Shown here piece after piece: positions 9,237-20,273 of a stretch of 64,000 bases of DNA. The DNA lies in assembly GCA_963792875.1 (NCBI GenBank), contig CAWBXV010000007.1:68099-132098 (forward strand), in the 5' to 3' direction. Source of the stretch: JAHEGP01 sp963792875. Lineage in GTDB: Bacteria; Pseudomonadota; Gammaproteobacteria; Pseudomonadales; JAHEGP01. Every line of letters starts with the position of its first letter. The first letter of the stretch is position 1. Under the pieces are notes generated by a model. The model was not told the DNA's origin. It was given only the letters and a program-made list of their open reading frames with translations, and ran no database searches. The position numbers and the translations under genes were made by a program.

Positions 9237-10205
9237 TCACAGCCAGCGCTTGCGGCGCACGACCAGCATCGCCGCCGTGACGATGGCCGCCATAAAACCC
9301 AGCACGAAGAAATAGCCGTGCCGCCAGTGGAGTTCCGGCATATTGTCGAAATTCATGCCATAGATTCCCGCCACCAGCGTGAGCGGCAGGAAGATGGCGG
9401 TGAGGATGGTCAGCACCTTCATGATCTCGTTCATGCGGTGCGAGCTGACCGAGATAAACCCGCTGATCAGATCCCGCACCAGCTCCTGATACAGGTTGGC
9501 AAGGCTGGCCAGGCGCTTGAAGTGGTCCAGCAGGTCGGTGAGTTCGTGTTCATCGAAATCGAGGATCACCGGGGTCGGATTGCGGCACAACTCCTCGATC
9601 ACATCCCGCTGAAAGACGAACGAGCGCTGCGCCTTTTTCAGCTGCGCGCCGTAGTTGATCAGCTCCGACAGCAATTCATCGTCGCTGGACTCAAATATCT
9701 CGTCTTCGATGGCGCTCAGCCGCTGTTCCACCTCGTACATCAACGGCGTGTAGCGGTCGACGATACCGCGCAGCAGCACATAGCACAGGTGTCCGATGCC
9801 CCCCGGCGCCAGCCTGCCGGCCTGCGCCACCTTGCGCCAGTACTGCTCCACCCCGGGCGAAGGGGAGATGTGGCGGGTGATGAGATAGCCATTGTTGGCG
9901 AACAGGGACAGCGGCTGGCGCGAGATCGCGGTGTGGCTGGCATCGATCACCAGCTCGTGCATGACCATGAAGATGTGCTCGTCGAAAGCTTCGTACTTGG
10001 GCGGGTGGCGCGGCCGCTGAGAGTCCCGGTGGGCCAGCGGGTTGAGCTCGAACGCATCGAGCACCCGCAGCATCTCGGGCGTGTCATCGCCCTGGACATC
10101 CAGCCACAGAAACTGCCCGGGGCCGCGGAAGGCCGCCGCCAGCGCGACGCCGCCCTCCTCCAGCAGCTCGCCGGCAGCATTGAACAGCATGGTTCTGATC
10201 GTCAT
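9237..10205 (-). CDS. CorA-family divalent metal transporter (ZntB-like)
   Basis: 322 residues. The N-terminal cytoplasmic part (about 1-260) is followed by two C-terminal membrane helices, and the first helix ends in GIYGMNFDNMPELHW, containing the GMN motif that forms the selectivity filter of CorA channels. The tail ends with a basic VVRRKRWL. Length and sequence (a ZntB-like opening FLWLDVQGDDTPEML) fit the CorA/ZntB superfamily, which move Mg2+, Co2+, Ni2+ or Zn2+; the metal cannot be assigned from sequence alone. It lies between mscS and tamB on the same strand, with 113 nt separating it from tamB, so it may have its own promoter. Confidence 0.86.
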   Translation of the reverse strand: MTIRTMLFNAAGELLEEGGVALAAAFRGPGQFLWLDVQGDDTPEMLRVLDAFELNPLAHRDSQRPRHPPKYEAFDEHIFMVMHELVIDASHTAISRQPLSLFANNGYLITRHISPSPGVEQYWRKVAQAGRLAPGGIGHLCYVLLRGIVDRYTPLMYEVEQRLSAIEDEIFESSDDELLSELINYGAQLKKAQRSFVFQRDVIEELCRNPTPVILDFDEHELTDLLDHFKRLASLANLYQELVRDLISGFISVSSHRMNEIMKVLTILTAIFLPLTLVAGIYGMNFDNMPELHWRHGYFFVLGFMAAIVTAAMLVVRRKRWL

Positions 10206-10318
10206 CGTCTCGCTTCGCGTTACCTGGCCTGATGCACCGGAACGCCCACCGCGCCGACCGTGGCGGGGGCAATTCGGAAAGTATAGTGCGTGTCTCCGGC
10301 GTCGGCGCGGGCGATGCG

Positions 10319-13300
10319 CTACTCGATCTCGACCGTATAGAACAGGTCCAGCGTACTGCTGATGGCACTGGAGCTGACCTCCGTGTACAGCGTGCGCAGG
10401 ATGCGGTAGCGGGTGACGAAGGCACGCTCACCGGTGTTGGTATCGAGGGACACACCGACGGACAGATTCTTGGCGAGCTGCCGGTTGAGCGACAGTTTGG
10501 CGCCCTCGCTGGCGGGTTTGCCGGTGACCAGGTAGGAGATGCGGTCGTTCTCCGACATGCCCGGCGTCGAGAACGTGGTGACGTTGAGCTTGCGCGCCGT
10601 ACCCAGCGCATTGACCCCCACCACCACGTCATCGATGCTGCGCGTCGCGCGCACATTGATACCCGGGTTGTCGATGGGGCTGTTGGTGAACGAGAACAGC
10701 GCGCGCTCGATCTCCAGGTCCTGACTGAAAGCGCGGAACGTGCCCTCGTCGATGCGCACGTCACCGGTCGCACGCAGCGGCTTACCGGGTTTGGCGCGAA
10801 CCGCGAATTCACCCCGCAGGAAGCCGTCCAGCCCGAGCGCGGCGATGTGGACCTTGTCACCCAGCACCAGCTTGATGGCGGTGTTGACCGGCATGGCCTC
10901 GACCGGCGCCTGTGCGGCGGCGTCGTCGCGCAGCACCACCACATCGGACGACGCGCTGCGAGCGCCGGCGGGGAGGTCGCGCACGAGGACCTCGGCGCTG
11001 GGGATGAGAACCTGGCCCGTGAGCGCCAGGCCTTCTGACCCCTTATCGATTTTGAGATCGGGGCTGACCACAATCTGCAGCGTGGGCAGGTCGACCGCCA
11101 CGAAGCGATCGCCGACCACGCTCATGGTCAAGGGCCAGCCCTTGCCAGCATCGAGCTCCATGCGCGCACGCAGGTCGATGGCGCCGCCGGACACCAGCCG
11201 GCCGTCGAGGTTCAGGCGCTGATCGGCCACCTTGACGTCGGCGTGGCTGTCGCTGAGCTGGAAGCCGGCTTCGGGCACATCGAACCGCGCCAGCGCGAGC
11301 CTGCCGGTGCCCCTGATGTCGGGCTGCCCCAGGCTGCCGCCAAGGTCGAAATTGCCCCTCAGGTTGCCGTCGGCGGTGTCGATCTGCGGCACCAGCAGCG
11401 GCAGAAAAGCCAGGTCCGGCACATCGATCCCCAGCTTGCCCTGCAGCCTGGCCTGCTTGGGGTCTTTCACCCGCAGCAGGTCCGGCAGGCGGACATCGGC
11501 CTTCACCCGGCCCGTGCCGATGCCCGCTTTGAAGGTCGCGTCCGCGGCCTGCCCGGCCGCGACGAACTGCAATTCGGCACCGCTGTGCGCCAGCCGCTCC
11601 GTGACGTGCGCATCCGTAAACAGCACCTCGCCGGGCGTCACCTTGGCGGTCGCGCGGCCCTGCAGCGAGGCCTTTGCCTGGCTCACCTCGCCCCGCGCCG
11701 ACAAGATCCCGGTCACCTGCTGGATGCCCTCGGGGAAGAGAGGCTTGAACCAGGCGAGCGGCAGCTCGGCCAGATCGAAGCGTCCCTTGGCGGCCCCAAC
11801 CGCCTGCCACTCCCCCTCGGCGCACAGGTGGGCGTCGGCTCGCAGCAGGCAGAGCAGACCGGCCTGGGCGCGCTCGGGCCCGAACGCGAGCTGCACCGGT
11901 CGCTGCAGGCGCCAGTCGCCCAGCGGGCCGGAAGCGAGGTCGAGGGCCTGCAGCAGTCCGGACCACTGCGCGCCGTCGTAGCCGCCCGCCATGCGCAGCT
12001 GCAGCCTGGCCTGGGAATGGTCCGCCGAGAACTCCAGGCGGTGCTTGGCGATAAAGCCATCGAACGCCAGCTCCAGCCGCTTCACCACCTCCTCGCCCAG
12101 ACGCAGGTCCGCGCCATGCACGGCGGCGTTGGAGCGCTGGCTGTCCCCCAGGTCCAGGTCGATGTCCGCATCCAGTCGGTCGACCCCCATGGTGCGATAG
12201 GCCAGTTTCCCGGCCCGCAACTGCCCGACCACGCGCGGCGCCTGCTGCGGCCCGGTGATCCGGCCGTCGCTGAACAGCTCGCCCGTGGCGCCCGCCAGCA
12301 GATGGCCCAGCTGCGGCACCCGCAGCGACCACTTGAGGTCGGATTGTGCACCGACGCTGCCATCGGCCGCCAGCTCGGCGTCGACCACCTTGATGCTGAG
12401 GCGCTGCACCGCGGTGCGGTCAGGGGCGTAGCCGATCTCGCCCTGCCCGGCCAGCGGCTGATCGAGCAGGGAACCCGCCAGGCGCTCGAGGATCACCCGC
12501 GCCTGCAGGCTGTCGCCCTGCATGCTGCCGTCGCTGAGCAGGTCGAGGTTGATATCGCCCCGGTAGCCGGGCGCCATCGCCTCGGGATTGATGTGCTTGA
12601 GGCCAGCCTTTACCTTCCAGCTCACCGCGGGCGACCACTGCATCTGGCCGGCCACCAGGGCCTCACCCTCCAGCAGGCGACCCAGCAGCCGCTCCAGCTG
12701 CAGCCCGGTGGTATTGCCCCGGCCGCTGGCAGTCCAGACGCTGGCGGGAACGCTGGCGCCATCGACATCGGCGTTGAGGGTGACGCGGTAATCGCTGAGG
12801 GCACCGGTCACGGCGAAGCGGCCCTTGTTGCTGCGCACCGCGGCATCGCTCACCAGCGGCCACTGCAGGGCTACCCAGTCGCCCTTGAGATCGATCTCCT
12901 GCTCCGCCGACACGACGCCGTCGATCGCCAGGCGCAGCGGCCGGCCCCGCTGCGTCAGCTGCAGCTGCCTGACGGTCAGGCGCTGGCCGGCGATGTCGGC
13001 CGCCAGGTCGACCGCCGCTTCCAGTCCGGCCAGATCGATGGCGGTGCCGGTGGTCGCCAGGCTGCCGGCGAGCTGGGCGCTGGCCAGATCGCCCGAGGCC
13101 TCCAGCCGCCCGCCGAGGCTGACGTCCAGGTCCTCGGCCAGCAGTGCGCCGGGCAGCTCGACGAGCTGCAGCAGCAGGTTCCAGTGCGGCGCGACCAGGG
13201 GCTCGTCCAGGCTGCCGCCGACGCTGGCCTCGGCGGCACCCGACAGCGCCTGGGCGAGCGTCAGGCGCTGCCGGTCGCCCTCGATGCTGCCAGCGATCAC

Positions 13301-13948
13301 CAATGCCTGCCCGCTCGCCAGATCGATCGCGATGCGGTCTTTCAGCGCCAGCGCATAGGCCTCCATGGGATCGAGGCTGCCGCTCACGTCCACCGCCAGA
13401 CCGGGTCCGCGCGAGGTCAGCGTCTCCAGTACCAGGCCGTCATCGTCCCAGTGCGCCACCAGCTCCGCCCGGTCGATGACCAGCGGCGCGGCGTCGGGGG
13501 CCGCGACGATGGCCACGTCCACCAGCTCCAACTGCCGCAGGTCCAGGCGCAGCGGCGGCGTGAATTCGGGCAGCTCTATGGGAAACTGCAGCGGTGGCGG
13601 CGGGGGCTCCGGCGGGACCGGTTTACCGTCGTAGCGCAGGGACTGCAGGCTGATCTGGTTGACCAGCAGCTCCCGCTGCAGCAGGGCGCGCGGCGACCAG
13701 TCGAACACCAGCCGCCCCACGGCCACGTCGGCCATCGGCAGCGTGAGCCTGACGTCCTGCAGCACCAGGCGACCGAACAGATGGCCCTGCACCCCGGCGA
13801 CGCCGAACGCACCGGGCGCCAGCGCCTGTGCCTGCCGCAGCGTCCAGGCCATGCCGGCGTCAGTGCCCAGCAACAGACCGGCGCCGCCCAGCAGCGCCGC
13901 CACCAGCAGCAGCAGCGTCAGGCCCAGACCCAGCGCCAGCCGCCTCAC
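10319..13948 (-). CDS. tamB: Translocation and assembly module subunit TamB
   Basis: About 1209 residues. A single N-terminal anchor helix (LALGLGLTLLLLVAALLGGAGLLL) is followed by a very long stretch of short beta repeats with many DL, GxL and LxGxL patterns, and a C-terminal DUF490/TamB domain (TFSTPGMSENDRISYLVTGK, then a strand-rich end YTVEIE). TamB is an inner-membrane-anchored periplasmic beta-groove protein that works with TamA in outer-membrane assembly and, in recent work, lipid transport across the periplasm. The start is GTG at 13948, overlapping the tamA stop as GTGA; the frame is open further upstream but that lies inside tamA. Pairing and order with tamA make the call firm. Confidence 0.93.
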   Translation of the reverse strand: MRRLALGLGLTLLLLVAALLGGAGLLLGTDAGMAWTLRQAQALAPGAFGVAGVQGHLFGRLVLQDVRLTLPMADVAVGRLVFDWSPRALLQRELLVNQISLQSLRYDGKPVPPEPPPPPLQFPIELPEFTPPLRLDLRQLELVDVAIVAAPDAAPLVIDRAELVAHWDDDGLVLETLTSRGPGLAVDVSGSLDPMEAYALALKDRIAIDLASGQALVIAGSIEGDRQRLTLAQALSGAAEASVGGSLDEPLVAPHWNLLLQLVELPGALLAEDLDVSLGGRLEASGDLASAQLAGSLATTGTAIDLAGLEAAVDLAADIAGQRLTVRQLQLTQRGRPLRLAIDGVVSAEQEIDLKGDWVALQWPLVSDAAVRSNKGRFAVTGALSDYRVTLNADVDGASVPASVWTASGRGNTTGLQLERLLGRLLEGEALVAGQMQWSPAVSWKVKAGLKHINPEAMAPGYRGDINLDLLSDGSMQGDSLQARVILERLAGSLLDQPLAGQGEIGYAPDRTAVQRLSIKVVDAELAADGSVGAQSDLKWSLRVPQLGHLLAGATGELFSDGRITGPQQAPRVVGQLRAGKLAYRTMGVDRLDADIDLDLGDSQRSNAAVHGADLRLGEEVVKRLELAFDGFIAKHRLEFSADHSQARLQLRMAGGYDGAQWSGLLQALDLASGPLGDWRLQRPVQLAFGPERAQAGLLCLLRADAHLCAEGEWQAVGAAKGRFDLAELPLAWFKPLFPEGIQQVTGILSARGEVSQAKASLQGRATAKVTPGEVLFTDAHVTERLAHSGAELQFVAAGQAADATFKAGIGTGRVKADVRLPDLLRVKDPKQARLQGKLGIDVPDLAFLPLLVPQIDTADGNLRGNFDLGGSLGQPDIRGTGRLALARFDVPEAGFQLSDSHADVKVADQRLNLDGRLVSGGAIDLRARMELDAGKGWPLTMSVVGDRFVAVDLPTLQIVVSPDLKIDKGSEGLALTGQVLIPSAEVLVRDLPAGARSASSDVVVLRDDAAAQAPVEAMPVNTAIKLVLGDKVHIAALGLDGFLRGEFAVRAKPGKPLRATGDVRIDEGTFRAFSQDLEIERALFSFTNSPIDNPGINVRATRSIDDVVVGVNALGTARKLNVTTFSTPGMSENDRISYLVTGKPASEGAKLSLNRQLAKNLSVGVSLDTNTGERAFVTRYRILRTLYTEVSSSAISSTLDLFYTVEIE

Positions 13949-15747
13949 AACGCCGCCCCGAAGCCGAGGTGGAGCATGACATCGCCAAGCTGGACATCGC
14001 TCTCGCTGACCGGCCAGCCCAGGTCGACCTTGAGGCTGCCGACACCCGAGAGCCAGCGAAAGCCGAAACCGGCCCCGACATTGAGCTTCTCCCAGGTGTC
14101 GTTGTAGGCATTGCCGGCATCGACGAAGCCGGCAACCACCCACTGCGGCTTGACGCGGTGGTCGTACTCGGTGCTGAAGAGCAGCATATTCTTGCCGCCG
14201 ATGACATTGCCGTTGTCGTCCTCGGGGCCCAGCGACTTATAGGCATAGCCGCGCACGCTGCTGTCCCCCCCCACAAAATACCGCAGCGAGGTGGGAAAGC
14301 TCTCGAAAAACTCGACGGCGCTGGCGCCGGCCTCACCGTGCAGCCGGATGCGTCCGTTGGCGCCCACCGGCACCAGGTACTTGGCGGCCACCGTCAGCTG
14401 GGCATAACTGGTGTCTGACAGCACCGCCGAGCTGGCGCCGCGCAGGTCAACGCTCACATGCCGGCCCCGCTGCGGGAACGGCACCCGCTGCGGATCCGTG
14501 TAGCGCGCGCCGGCGCCGATGGAGAACAGGCGGGTCGTCACGGTGGGTTCACCACCGACCTGATAGTCCTCGCCGCGCCATTCGAGAAAGGTCTTGAAAA
14601 ATCGGCTGTCATCGATACTGCGGCGGATAAAGGCGAATTCACCGTTCACCGTGTTGCGCCGGGTATCGGAGGTCTCTTCATATTCGTACAGGGCGGAGGG
14701 TGACAGGCGGTCGGTGAGCGGTTTCCACACCGGCATGTAGTAGGCACCCTGCAGCGTCCGGCGCACCGGCGACAGGCGGAAGAACACCTCCGAGTGATGG
14801 CCGGCGCGGTTGATCCGGCGGTGCGTCCAGCGCCCCGACACGCGCGGCCCGACGTCGGTCTCGTAGCCGACGCCGAAGGAGAAGCGGTTGCGCTTGCTGG
14901 GCTGCAGCGTCACGTCCAGCGGCACCAGGCCATCCTCGGCCTGATCGAAATGAGGCTCCACGGTGACTACCGCTGCCCAGTCGGTCAGCTGCAGGCCCTG
15001 CTGCAACGTGAGCACATCCTCGTCATTGTAGGGTTCGCCCAGGCGCAGGGTGTTGAATTTGTCTACCAGATCCGGCTTGAGAATGTCCTGGTGAAAGCTC
15101 ACCTCGCCGAAATAGAAGCGGGGCCCGGTATCGATGTGCAGTGTCACGGTAGCAGCATCGGCCTTGGGGTCGACCGTCACGCGCGCCACCGCGGCGCTGG
15201 CCTGGACGTAACCCAGCCCGGACGCCGCCACCACGAGGGCCGCCTTGCCCTCTTCATAGCGCTGATGGTCCAGGACATCGCCGTTCTTCAGGGGAAACGC
15301 CGCGATCGCCGCCTGCAGGCGTTCCACCCCCGCCCCCGGGCCCACAAAGCGCAGGTCCACCGACAGCACCCGCACGGGGTCGCCAGGTACGATGCGATAG
15401 GTGGCCTGCCACTTGTCGCCGACCTGCTTGAGGTCGCCCTCCACCGCCGCGTGGTAGTAGCCGAAGGGCTCCAGCGCCGCCCGGATCTCGTTCGGCGCAT
15501 CGCCGTGCAGAATGCGCACCCAGCGGTCCGTCAGGGTCTTGTCGGCCTTGCGCTGTTCCAGGCTGAGGTGGGCGCGGACATTGGCCAGCAGCTCGCCCTC
15601 GACGCCCTCGATCTGCACGGTGACGAGGTTGTTGAGGCCGTCGAGCCGCGCGGCGAGAGGTCCCTGCGCATAGCCCAGCGCCGGCAGCAGCAGGCCAGCC
15701 AGCAACATCGCCCAGACCAGGGCGCCTGCCCGGCCGCAGTGCCGCAC
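13945..15747 (-). CDS. tamA: Translocation and assembly module subunit TamA (Omp85)
   Basis: About 600 residues if GTG at 15747 is the start. That GTG has GGAG 10 nt upstream and gives a signal peptide ending near LGYAQG; ATG at 15708 is the alternative. Three POTRA-like domains (about 40-270) precede a 16-stranded Omp85 barrel. The barrel shows FSFGVGYETDVGPRVSGRW, the lid-loop motif region near YFVGGDSSVRGYAYKSLGP (the conserved VRGY/F tetrad) and a final strand LGDVMLHLGFGAAL. TamA sits in the outer membrane and partners TamB. The stop overlaps the tamB start by 3 nt, so the two are translationally coupled. Confidence 0.93.
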   Translation of the reverse strand: MRHCGRAGALVWAMLLAGLLLPALGYAQGPLAARLDGLNNLVTVQIEGVEGELLANVRAHLSLEQRKADKTLTDRWVRILHGDAPNEIRAALEPFGYYHAAVEGDLKQVGDKWQATYRIVPGDPVRVLSVDLRFVGPGAGVERLQAAIAAFPLKNGDVLDHQRYEEGKAALVVAASGLGYVQASAAVARVTVDPKADAATVTLHIDTGPRFYFGEVSFHQDILKPDLVDKFNTLRLGEPYNDEDVLTLQQGLQLTDWAAVVTVEPHFDQAEDGLVPLDVTLQPSKRNRFSFGVGYETDVGPRVSGRWTHRRINRAGHHSEVFFRLSPVRRTLQGAYYMPVWKPLTDRLSPSALYEYEETSDTRRNTVNGEFAFIRRSIDDSRFFKTFLEWRGEDYQVGGEPTVTTRLFSIGAGARYTDPQRVPFPQRGRHVSVDLRGASSAVLSDTSYAQLTVAAKYLVPVGANGRIRLHGEAGASAVEFFESFPTSLRYFVGGDSSVRGYAYKSLGPEDDNGNVIGGKNMLLFSTEYDHRVKPQWVVAGFVDAGNAYNDTWEKLNVGAGFGFRWLSGVGSLKVDLGWPVSESDVQLGDVMLHLGFGAAL

Positions 15748-16069
15748 TAGCCGCGCACTCCGGCGCCAGCCGCCAGCCGGCCAAACCGCGACGACGACCG
15801 GCCGCACTGCCGGGACCCTGCGCGTTGCGCGGGCACCCGGGATTTGGCAACAGACATGGTGGAAAACCTCGCTACCTGGACAGCAACCCAACCGGCCGCA
15901 GCGCGCTTCAGCGCCCCGACCAACCATCACGACCGTCGCGGCCGCCCCTGGCGTGCCGCAGCCCTCTTCTGGCGTGGCGACACGCCGCCCCGCTCACTCC
16001 CTCAAGCAGACGATTATACCGGCAGACCGACCCGAGGTAACCCCCTCACCCGGGGCACTCGCCGCCGCG
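15748..16069. other. 322-bp spacer upstream of tamA
   Basis: GC-rich sequence between the tamA start and the stop of the potassium-channel gene. It must carry the tamA promoter or read-through from upstream, but I see no convincing -35/-10 pair, repeat or small gene. Confidence 0.3.
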
Positions 16070-16489
16070 CTAGCCCCGGCGGTAGACCCGCTGGACGAAC
16101 GCGAACAACAGCGCTGTGGTCCAGCCGAACATCATGATGCCGTTGGCGGCCTCCAGCGCCGACAGCATCTGCCAGCGCGGATCGAGGGTAATGTCGCCAT
16201 AGCCCAGCGTCGTGAAGGTCACCATGGAGAAATAGAGGGCGGTGTCAAAATCCGCGAAGGCGCCCAGCTGCCTATAGGCGAGAGCCCAGATCACCGCCTC
16301 CAGCAGGGACGTGAGGCTCAGCATCAGCACCAGCGCGCACACGGTGGCCTCGCGCACCAGGCGGCGGTTCCGGTCCCAGCGATCGACATGCAGGATCAGC
16401 AGCGCCTTGAATCCGGCCAGCATGCTCAGCGCGTGTATGAACGTAGTGACCAGGCCCAGCATCAGACCGATGGCGATTATCGACAACAT
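16070..16489 (-). CDS. Two-helix potassium channel
   Basis: 139 residues, with an N-terminal membrane helix (about 1-28), a second helix (about 45-68), a pore loop FSMVTFTTLGYGDITL and a final helix near residues 112-132. The TLGYGD segment is the K+ selectivity filter (TxGYGD) of the Ion_trans_2 family. No RCK/TrkA regulatory domain or voltage sensor follows. It likely lets K+ leak across the inner membrane, though small proteins of this type in bacteria are mostly uncharacterised. ATG at 16489 has GGGGAG about 11 nt upstream. It lies on the same strand as tamA but 322 nt away. Confidence 0.85.
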   Translation of the reverse strand: MLSIIAIGLMLGLVTTFIHALSMLAGFKALLILHVDRWDRNRRLVREATVCALVLMLSLTSLLEAVIWALAYRQLGAFADFDTALYFSMVTFTTLGYGDITLDPRWQMLSALEAANGIMMFGWTTALLFAFVQRVYRRG

Positions 16490-16537
16490 AGCGGACTGCT
16501 CCCCGTGTTATTCCAGCACGGCCGCCCGGCGGGGCCG

Positions 16538-16843
16538 CTACCAGGGCAGCGGGTCGCACAGCACGGCGTGGGCGTAGCTCAGCAGGCCGGCGATCGACGC
16601 GCTCAAGGCCCCGCCCCTGGCGTCACTGTCGACGCTGGCCACGACCAGGTCGTCGCGCGGACCGCGCACCTGCAGCGACCAGCCCCGCCGCCGGCGCCCC
16701 CTCCCCTGCGCGATGCAGAGCCGGCCGCCCAGGCTCTCGATCTCGCGGCCGCGGCGATGCACCGCGGCCGGCACATCGATGCTCACGACGCCGGGCCCGT
16801 CCAGAAAATCGAACTGCAGGGATTTGACGACAGGCCCGCTCAT
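16538..16843 (-). CDS. Hypothetical small protein
   Basis: 101 residues from ATG at 16843 (a TTG two codons upstream is the other option). GGGGG lies about 8 nt before the ATG. The protein has a beta-like N-terminal half (SLQFDFLDGPGVVSIDVPAAV), a basic middle with an RRRR run near residue 54, and SVDSDARGGALSASIAGLLSYAHAVL at the end. No family is recognised. It lies between the agmatinase-family gene (49 nt upstream) and the K+ channel gene, all on one strand, so it may be carried on the polyamine transcript. Coding is supported only by frame, ribosome site and context. Confidence 0.5.
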   Translation of the reverse strand: MSGPVVKSLQFDFLDGPGVVSIDVPAAVHRRGREIESLGGRLCIAQGRGRRRRGWSLQVRGPRDDLVVASVDSDARGGALSASIAGLLSYAHAVLCDPLPW

Positions 16844-16891
16844 CTGCAACCCCCGAGCTCACCCGGGCCGCCGCTGCCGCCATCGGCGCGG

Positions 16892-17785
16892 CTAGGCGGA
16901 CGCCTGCGCCGCGGGCGCGCTGCGCTGCACGATGCCCATCATCTTGTAGCACAACAGCGCCGCCGCAAAATCGTAGGCGTGGAATCCCTCGATGGGCGCG
17001 AACTCCATGATATCGAAGCCGACGATGCGGCGCTGCCGCGCCACCGATTCGAACAGCGCCAGCGTCTGGTACCAGCCCAGGCCGCCCGGCACCGGGGTGC
17101 CGGTGGAGGGGAACACCGAGGGGTCCATGCCGTCGATATCCAGCGTGAAAAACACATTGTCGGGAAAATCATCGGGCAGCGCGATAGCGGAGACGCCCCT
17201 GACTACCAGCTCCTCGGCATCCTGAAAGCGCACCCCGTAGTGCTCGCGCGCGGCCCGCTCCTCTTCACAGAAGGCGCGGATGCCGAGCTGGTACAGCGGC
17301 ACGCCCCGGTCGACGATGCGCCGCATCACCGATGCGTGGCTCAGCGGGTCACCCTCGTAGGCGTCGCGCAGGTCGGCGTGGGCGTCGATCTGCACCACGC
17401 CGAGATTGTCGACGCCGGCGCGCAGCATGCCCTCGATGACCCCAAAGGTGACCGTGTGTTCGCCGCCCAGCACGACGGGCATGGCCCCCGCCGCGACGAT
17501 GGCCTGCGTGGCCTGGGCGATGTTCTCGATCACCTGCTCCGGGTCGGGCGTGCAGTCCACCGGCGGGCAGGTGTGGATGCCGAGGTCCGCCGGCCGGCTC
17601 CTGCCGTCCCACAACTCCAGCTGCCACGAGGCCGCCAGAATGGCGGCTGGCCCCAGGCGCGTGCCGCCACCGTAGGACACGGTCTTCTCCAGCGGCACCG
17701 GCAGCACGTGGAAGGCCGCGCGCCCGGCAGGGCTGGCGGCGATCTCCGAGCCCAGGAACGCCGGGTATTCAAGAGTCGATGGCAT
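16892..17785 (-). CDS. Agmatinase / arginase-family ureohydrolase
   Basis: 297 residues with all the ureohydrolase metal-binding motifs: GGEHTVT near residue 127, QIDAHADLRD near 150, SHASVMRR just after, and LDIDGMDPSVFPSTGTPVPGG near 215. The His and Asp residues in these motifs bind two Mn2+. Agmatinases turn agmatine into putrescine and urea. The neighbours are the two enzymes that turn putrescine (or 1,3-diaminopropane) into spermidine (or norspermidine), so a putrescine-supplying role is the natural inference, although guanidinobutyrase or related activities share the fold. It follows nspC by 12 nt on the same strand and is part of that operon. No arginine decarboxylase gene is in view. 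Confidence 0.86.
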   Translation of the reverse strand: MPSTLEYPAFLGSEIAASPAGRAAFHVLPVPLEKTVSYGGGTRLGPAAILAASWQLELWDGRSRPADLGIHTCPPVDCTPDPEQVIENIAQATQAIVAAGAMPVVLGGEHTVTFGVIEGMLRAGVDNLGVVQIDAHADLRDAYEGDPLSHASVMRRIVDRGVPLYQLGIRAFCEEERAAREHYGVRFQDAEELVVRGVSAIALPDDFPDNVFFTLDIDGMDPSVFPSTGTPVPGGLGWYQTLALFESVARQRRIVGFDIMEFAPIEGFHAYDFAAALLCYKMMGIVQRSAPAAQASA

Positions 17786-17797
17786 AGCGTTCTCCCA

Positions 17798-18979
<1,182 letters not shown>

Positions 18980-18983
18980 GAGG

Positions 18984-20192
18984 CTAATCCAGCGTGAACT
19001 CGTCGAGTTCGATCACCTTCCACGGCAGGCCGTACTGGTTCATCGCCTCCATGAAGGGGTCGGGATCGAACTGCTCGACGTTCCAGACGCCCGCCCGCTG
19101 CCAGTGCCGGTCGAGCATCATCTTGGCGCCGATCATCGCCGGCACGCCGGTGGTGTAGGAGATGGCCTGCGAGGCGACCTCGCGATAGCACTCCTGATGA
19201 TCGCAGATCTGGTAGCAGTAGATGATCTTCTCTGCGCCGTCCTTCAACCCCCGCACGACGCAGCCGATGCAGGTCTTGCCGCGGGTGCGCGGCCCCAGCG
19301 TGGACGGGTCGGGCAGCAGCCGGGCCAGAAACTGGATCGGCACGATCTGCTGGCCGTTGAACTCCACCGGCTCGATGCCGGTCATGCCGACGTTCTCCAG
19401 CACTTCGAGGTGCTTGAGGTAGTTGTCGGAAAAGCTCATCCAGAACTGCGCGCGCCTGAGCGTGGGAAAGTGCTTGCTCAGGGACTCCAGCTCCTCGTGG
19501 TACATGCGGTAGATGTTGTACTCGCCCACGCCCTCGGGGCAGGTGAAGCGCGCCTTTTTGCTCATCGGCGGCGTAGTGACGAACTGCCCGTCCTCCCAGT
19601 GGCGACACTCGGCCGACACCTCGCGGATATTGATTTCGGGATTGAAGTTGGTGGCAAAGGGGTAGCCGTGATCGCCGCCGTTGACATCGATGATGTCCAG
19701 CGTGTGGATCTCATCCAGGTAGTGCTTGGCGATATAGGCGGTGAACACGTTGGTGGCGCCGGGGTCGAAGCCGCTGCCCAGCAGCGCCGTCAGGCCCGCC
19801 TGCTGGAACCGCTCGTGGTAGGCCCACTGCCACTTGTACTCGAATCTGGCCGTGTCCAGCGGCTCGTAGTTGGCGGTGTCCAGGTAGTCGACGCCGTGCG
19901 CCAGGCACGCGTCCATGATGGTGAGGTCCTGATAGGGCAGCGCCACATTGATCACCAGCTGCGGCTGGTGCGCTTGCAGCAGCGCCACCAGCGCCGGCAC
20001 GTCGTCGGCGTCGACCTGCGCCACGGCGATGGCGCGCCCCGTCTTGTCCCTGACGCTGGCGGCGATGAGCTCGCACTTGCCGAGCGTGCGGCTGGCCAGC
20101 ACGATGTCGCTGAAGACTTCGGGCAGCTGCGCGCACTTGTGGGCCACCACGCTGCCGACGCCGCCGGCGCCGATGATCATAACTCTGGACAT
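18984..20192 (-). CDS. Carboxynorspermidine synthase (saccharopine dehydrogenase family)
   Basis: 402 residues. The N-terminal Rossmann motif is MIIGAGGVGSVVAHKCAQ, followed by the saccharopine-dehydrogenase fold; GSGFDPGATNVFTAYIAKH, DVNGGDHGYPFATNFNPEI and GLKDGAEKIIYCYQ are typical of the carboxynorspermidine synthase subgroup. The enzyme joins aspartate semialdehyde with putrescine or diaminopropane using NADPH. ATG at 20192 is chosen because AGGAG lies 9-10 nt upstream; the open frame extends 14 codons further without a good start. First gene of the three-gene polyamine operon. A decayed small frame lies upstream on the same strand. Confidence 0.92.
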   Translation of the reverse strand: MSRVMIIGAGGVGSVVAHKCAQLPEVFSDIVLASRTLGKCELIAASVRDKTGRAIAVAQVDADDVPALVALLQAHQPQLVINVALPYQDLTIMDACLAHGVDYLDTANYEPLDTARFEYKWQWAYHERFQQAGLTALLGSGFDPGATNVFTAYIAKHYLDEIHTLDIIDVNGGDHGYPFATNFNPEINIREVSAECRHWEDGQFVTTPPMSKKARFTCPEGVGEYNIYRMYHEELESLSKHFPTLRRAQFWMSFSDNYLKHLEVLENVGMTGIEPVEFNGQQIVPIQFLARLLPDPSTLGPRTRGKTCIGCVVRGLKDGAEKIIYCYQICDHQECYREVASQAISYTTGVPAMIGAKMMLDRHWQRAGVWNVEQFDPDPFMEAMNQYGLPWKVIELDEFTLD

Positions 20193-20273
20193 GACAGTTG
20201 TACTCCTGAATGGTACGGGGCGCCCGCCAGCCAACCCGGCAGGGCCATGGACGGACGCGCCAGCGGCCGGCTG

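Noticed and set aside
11243..14107. Very long open frame antisense to tamB
   Set aside because: Arises from high GC; sequence is Gln/Arg/Ala-rich without motifs, and the other strand is clearly TamB.
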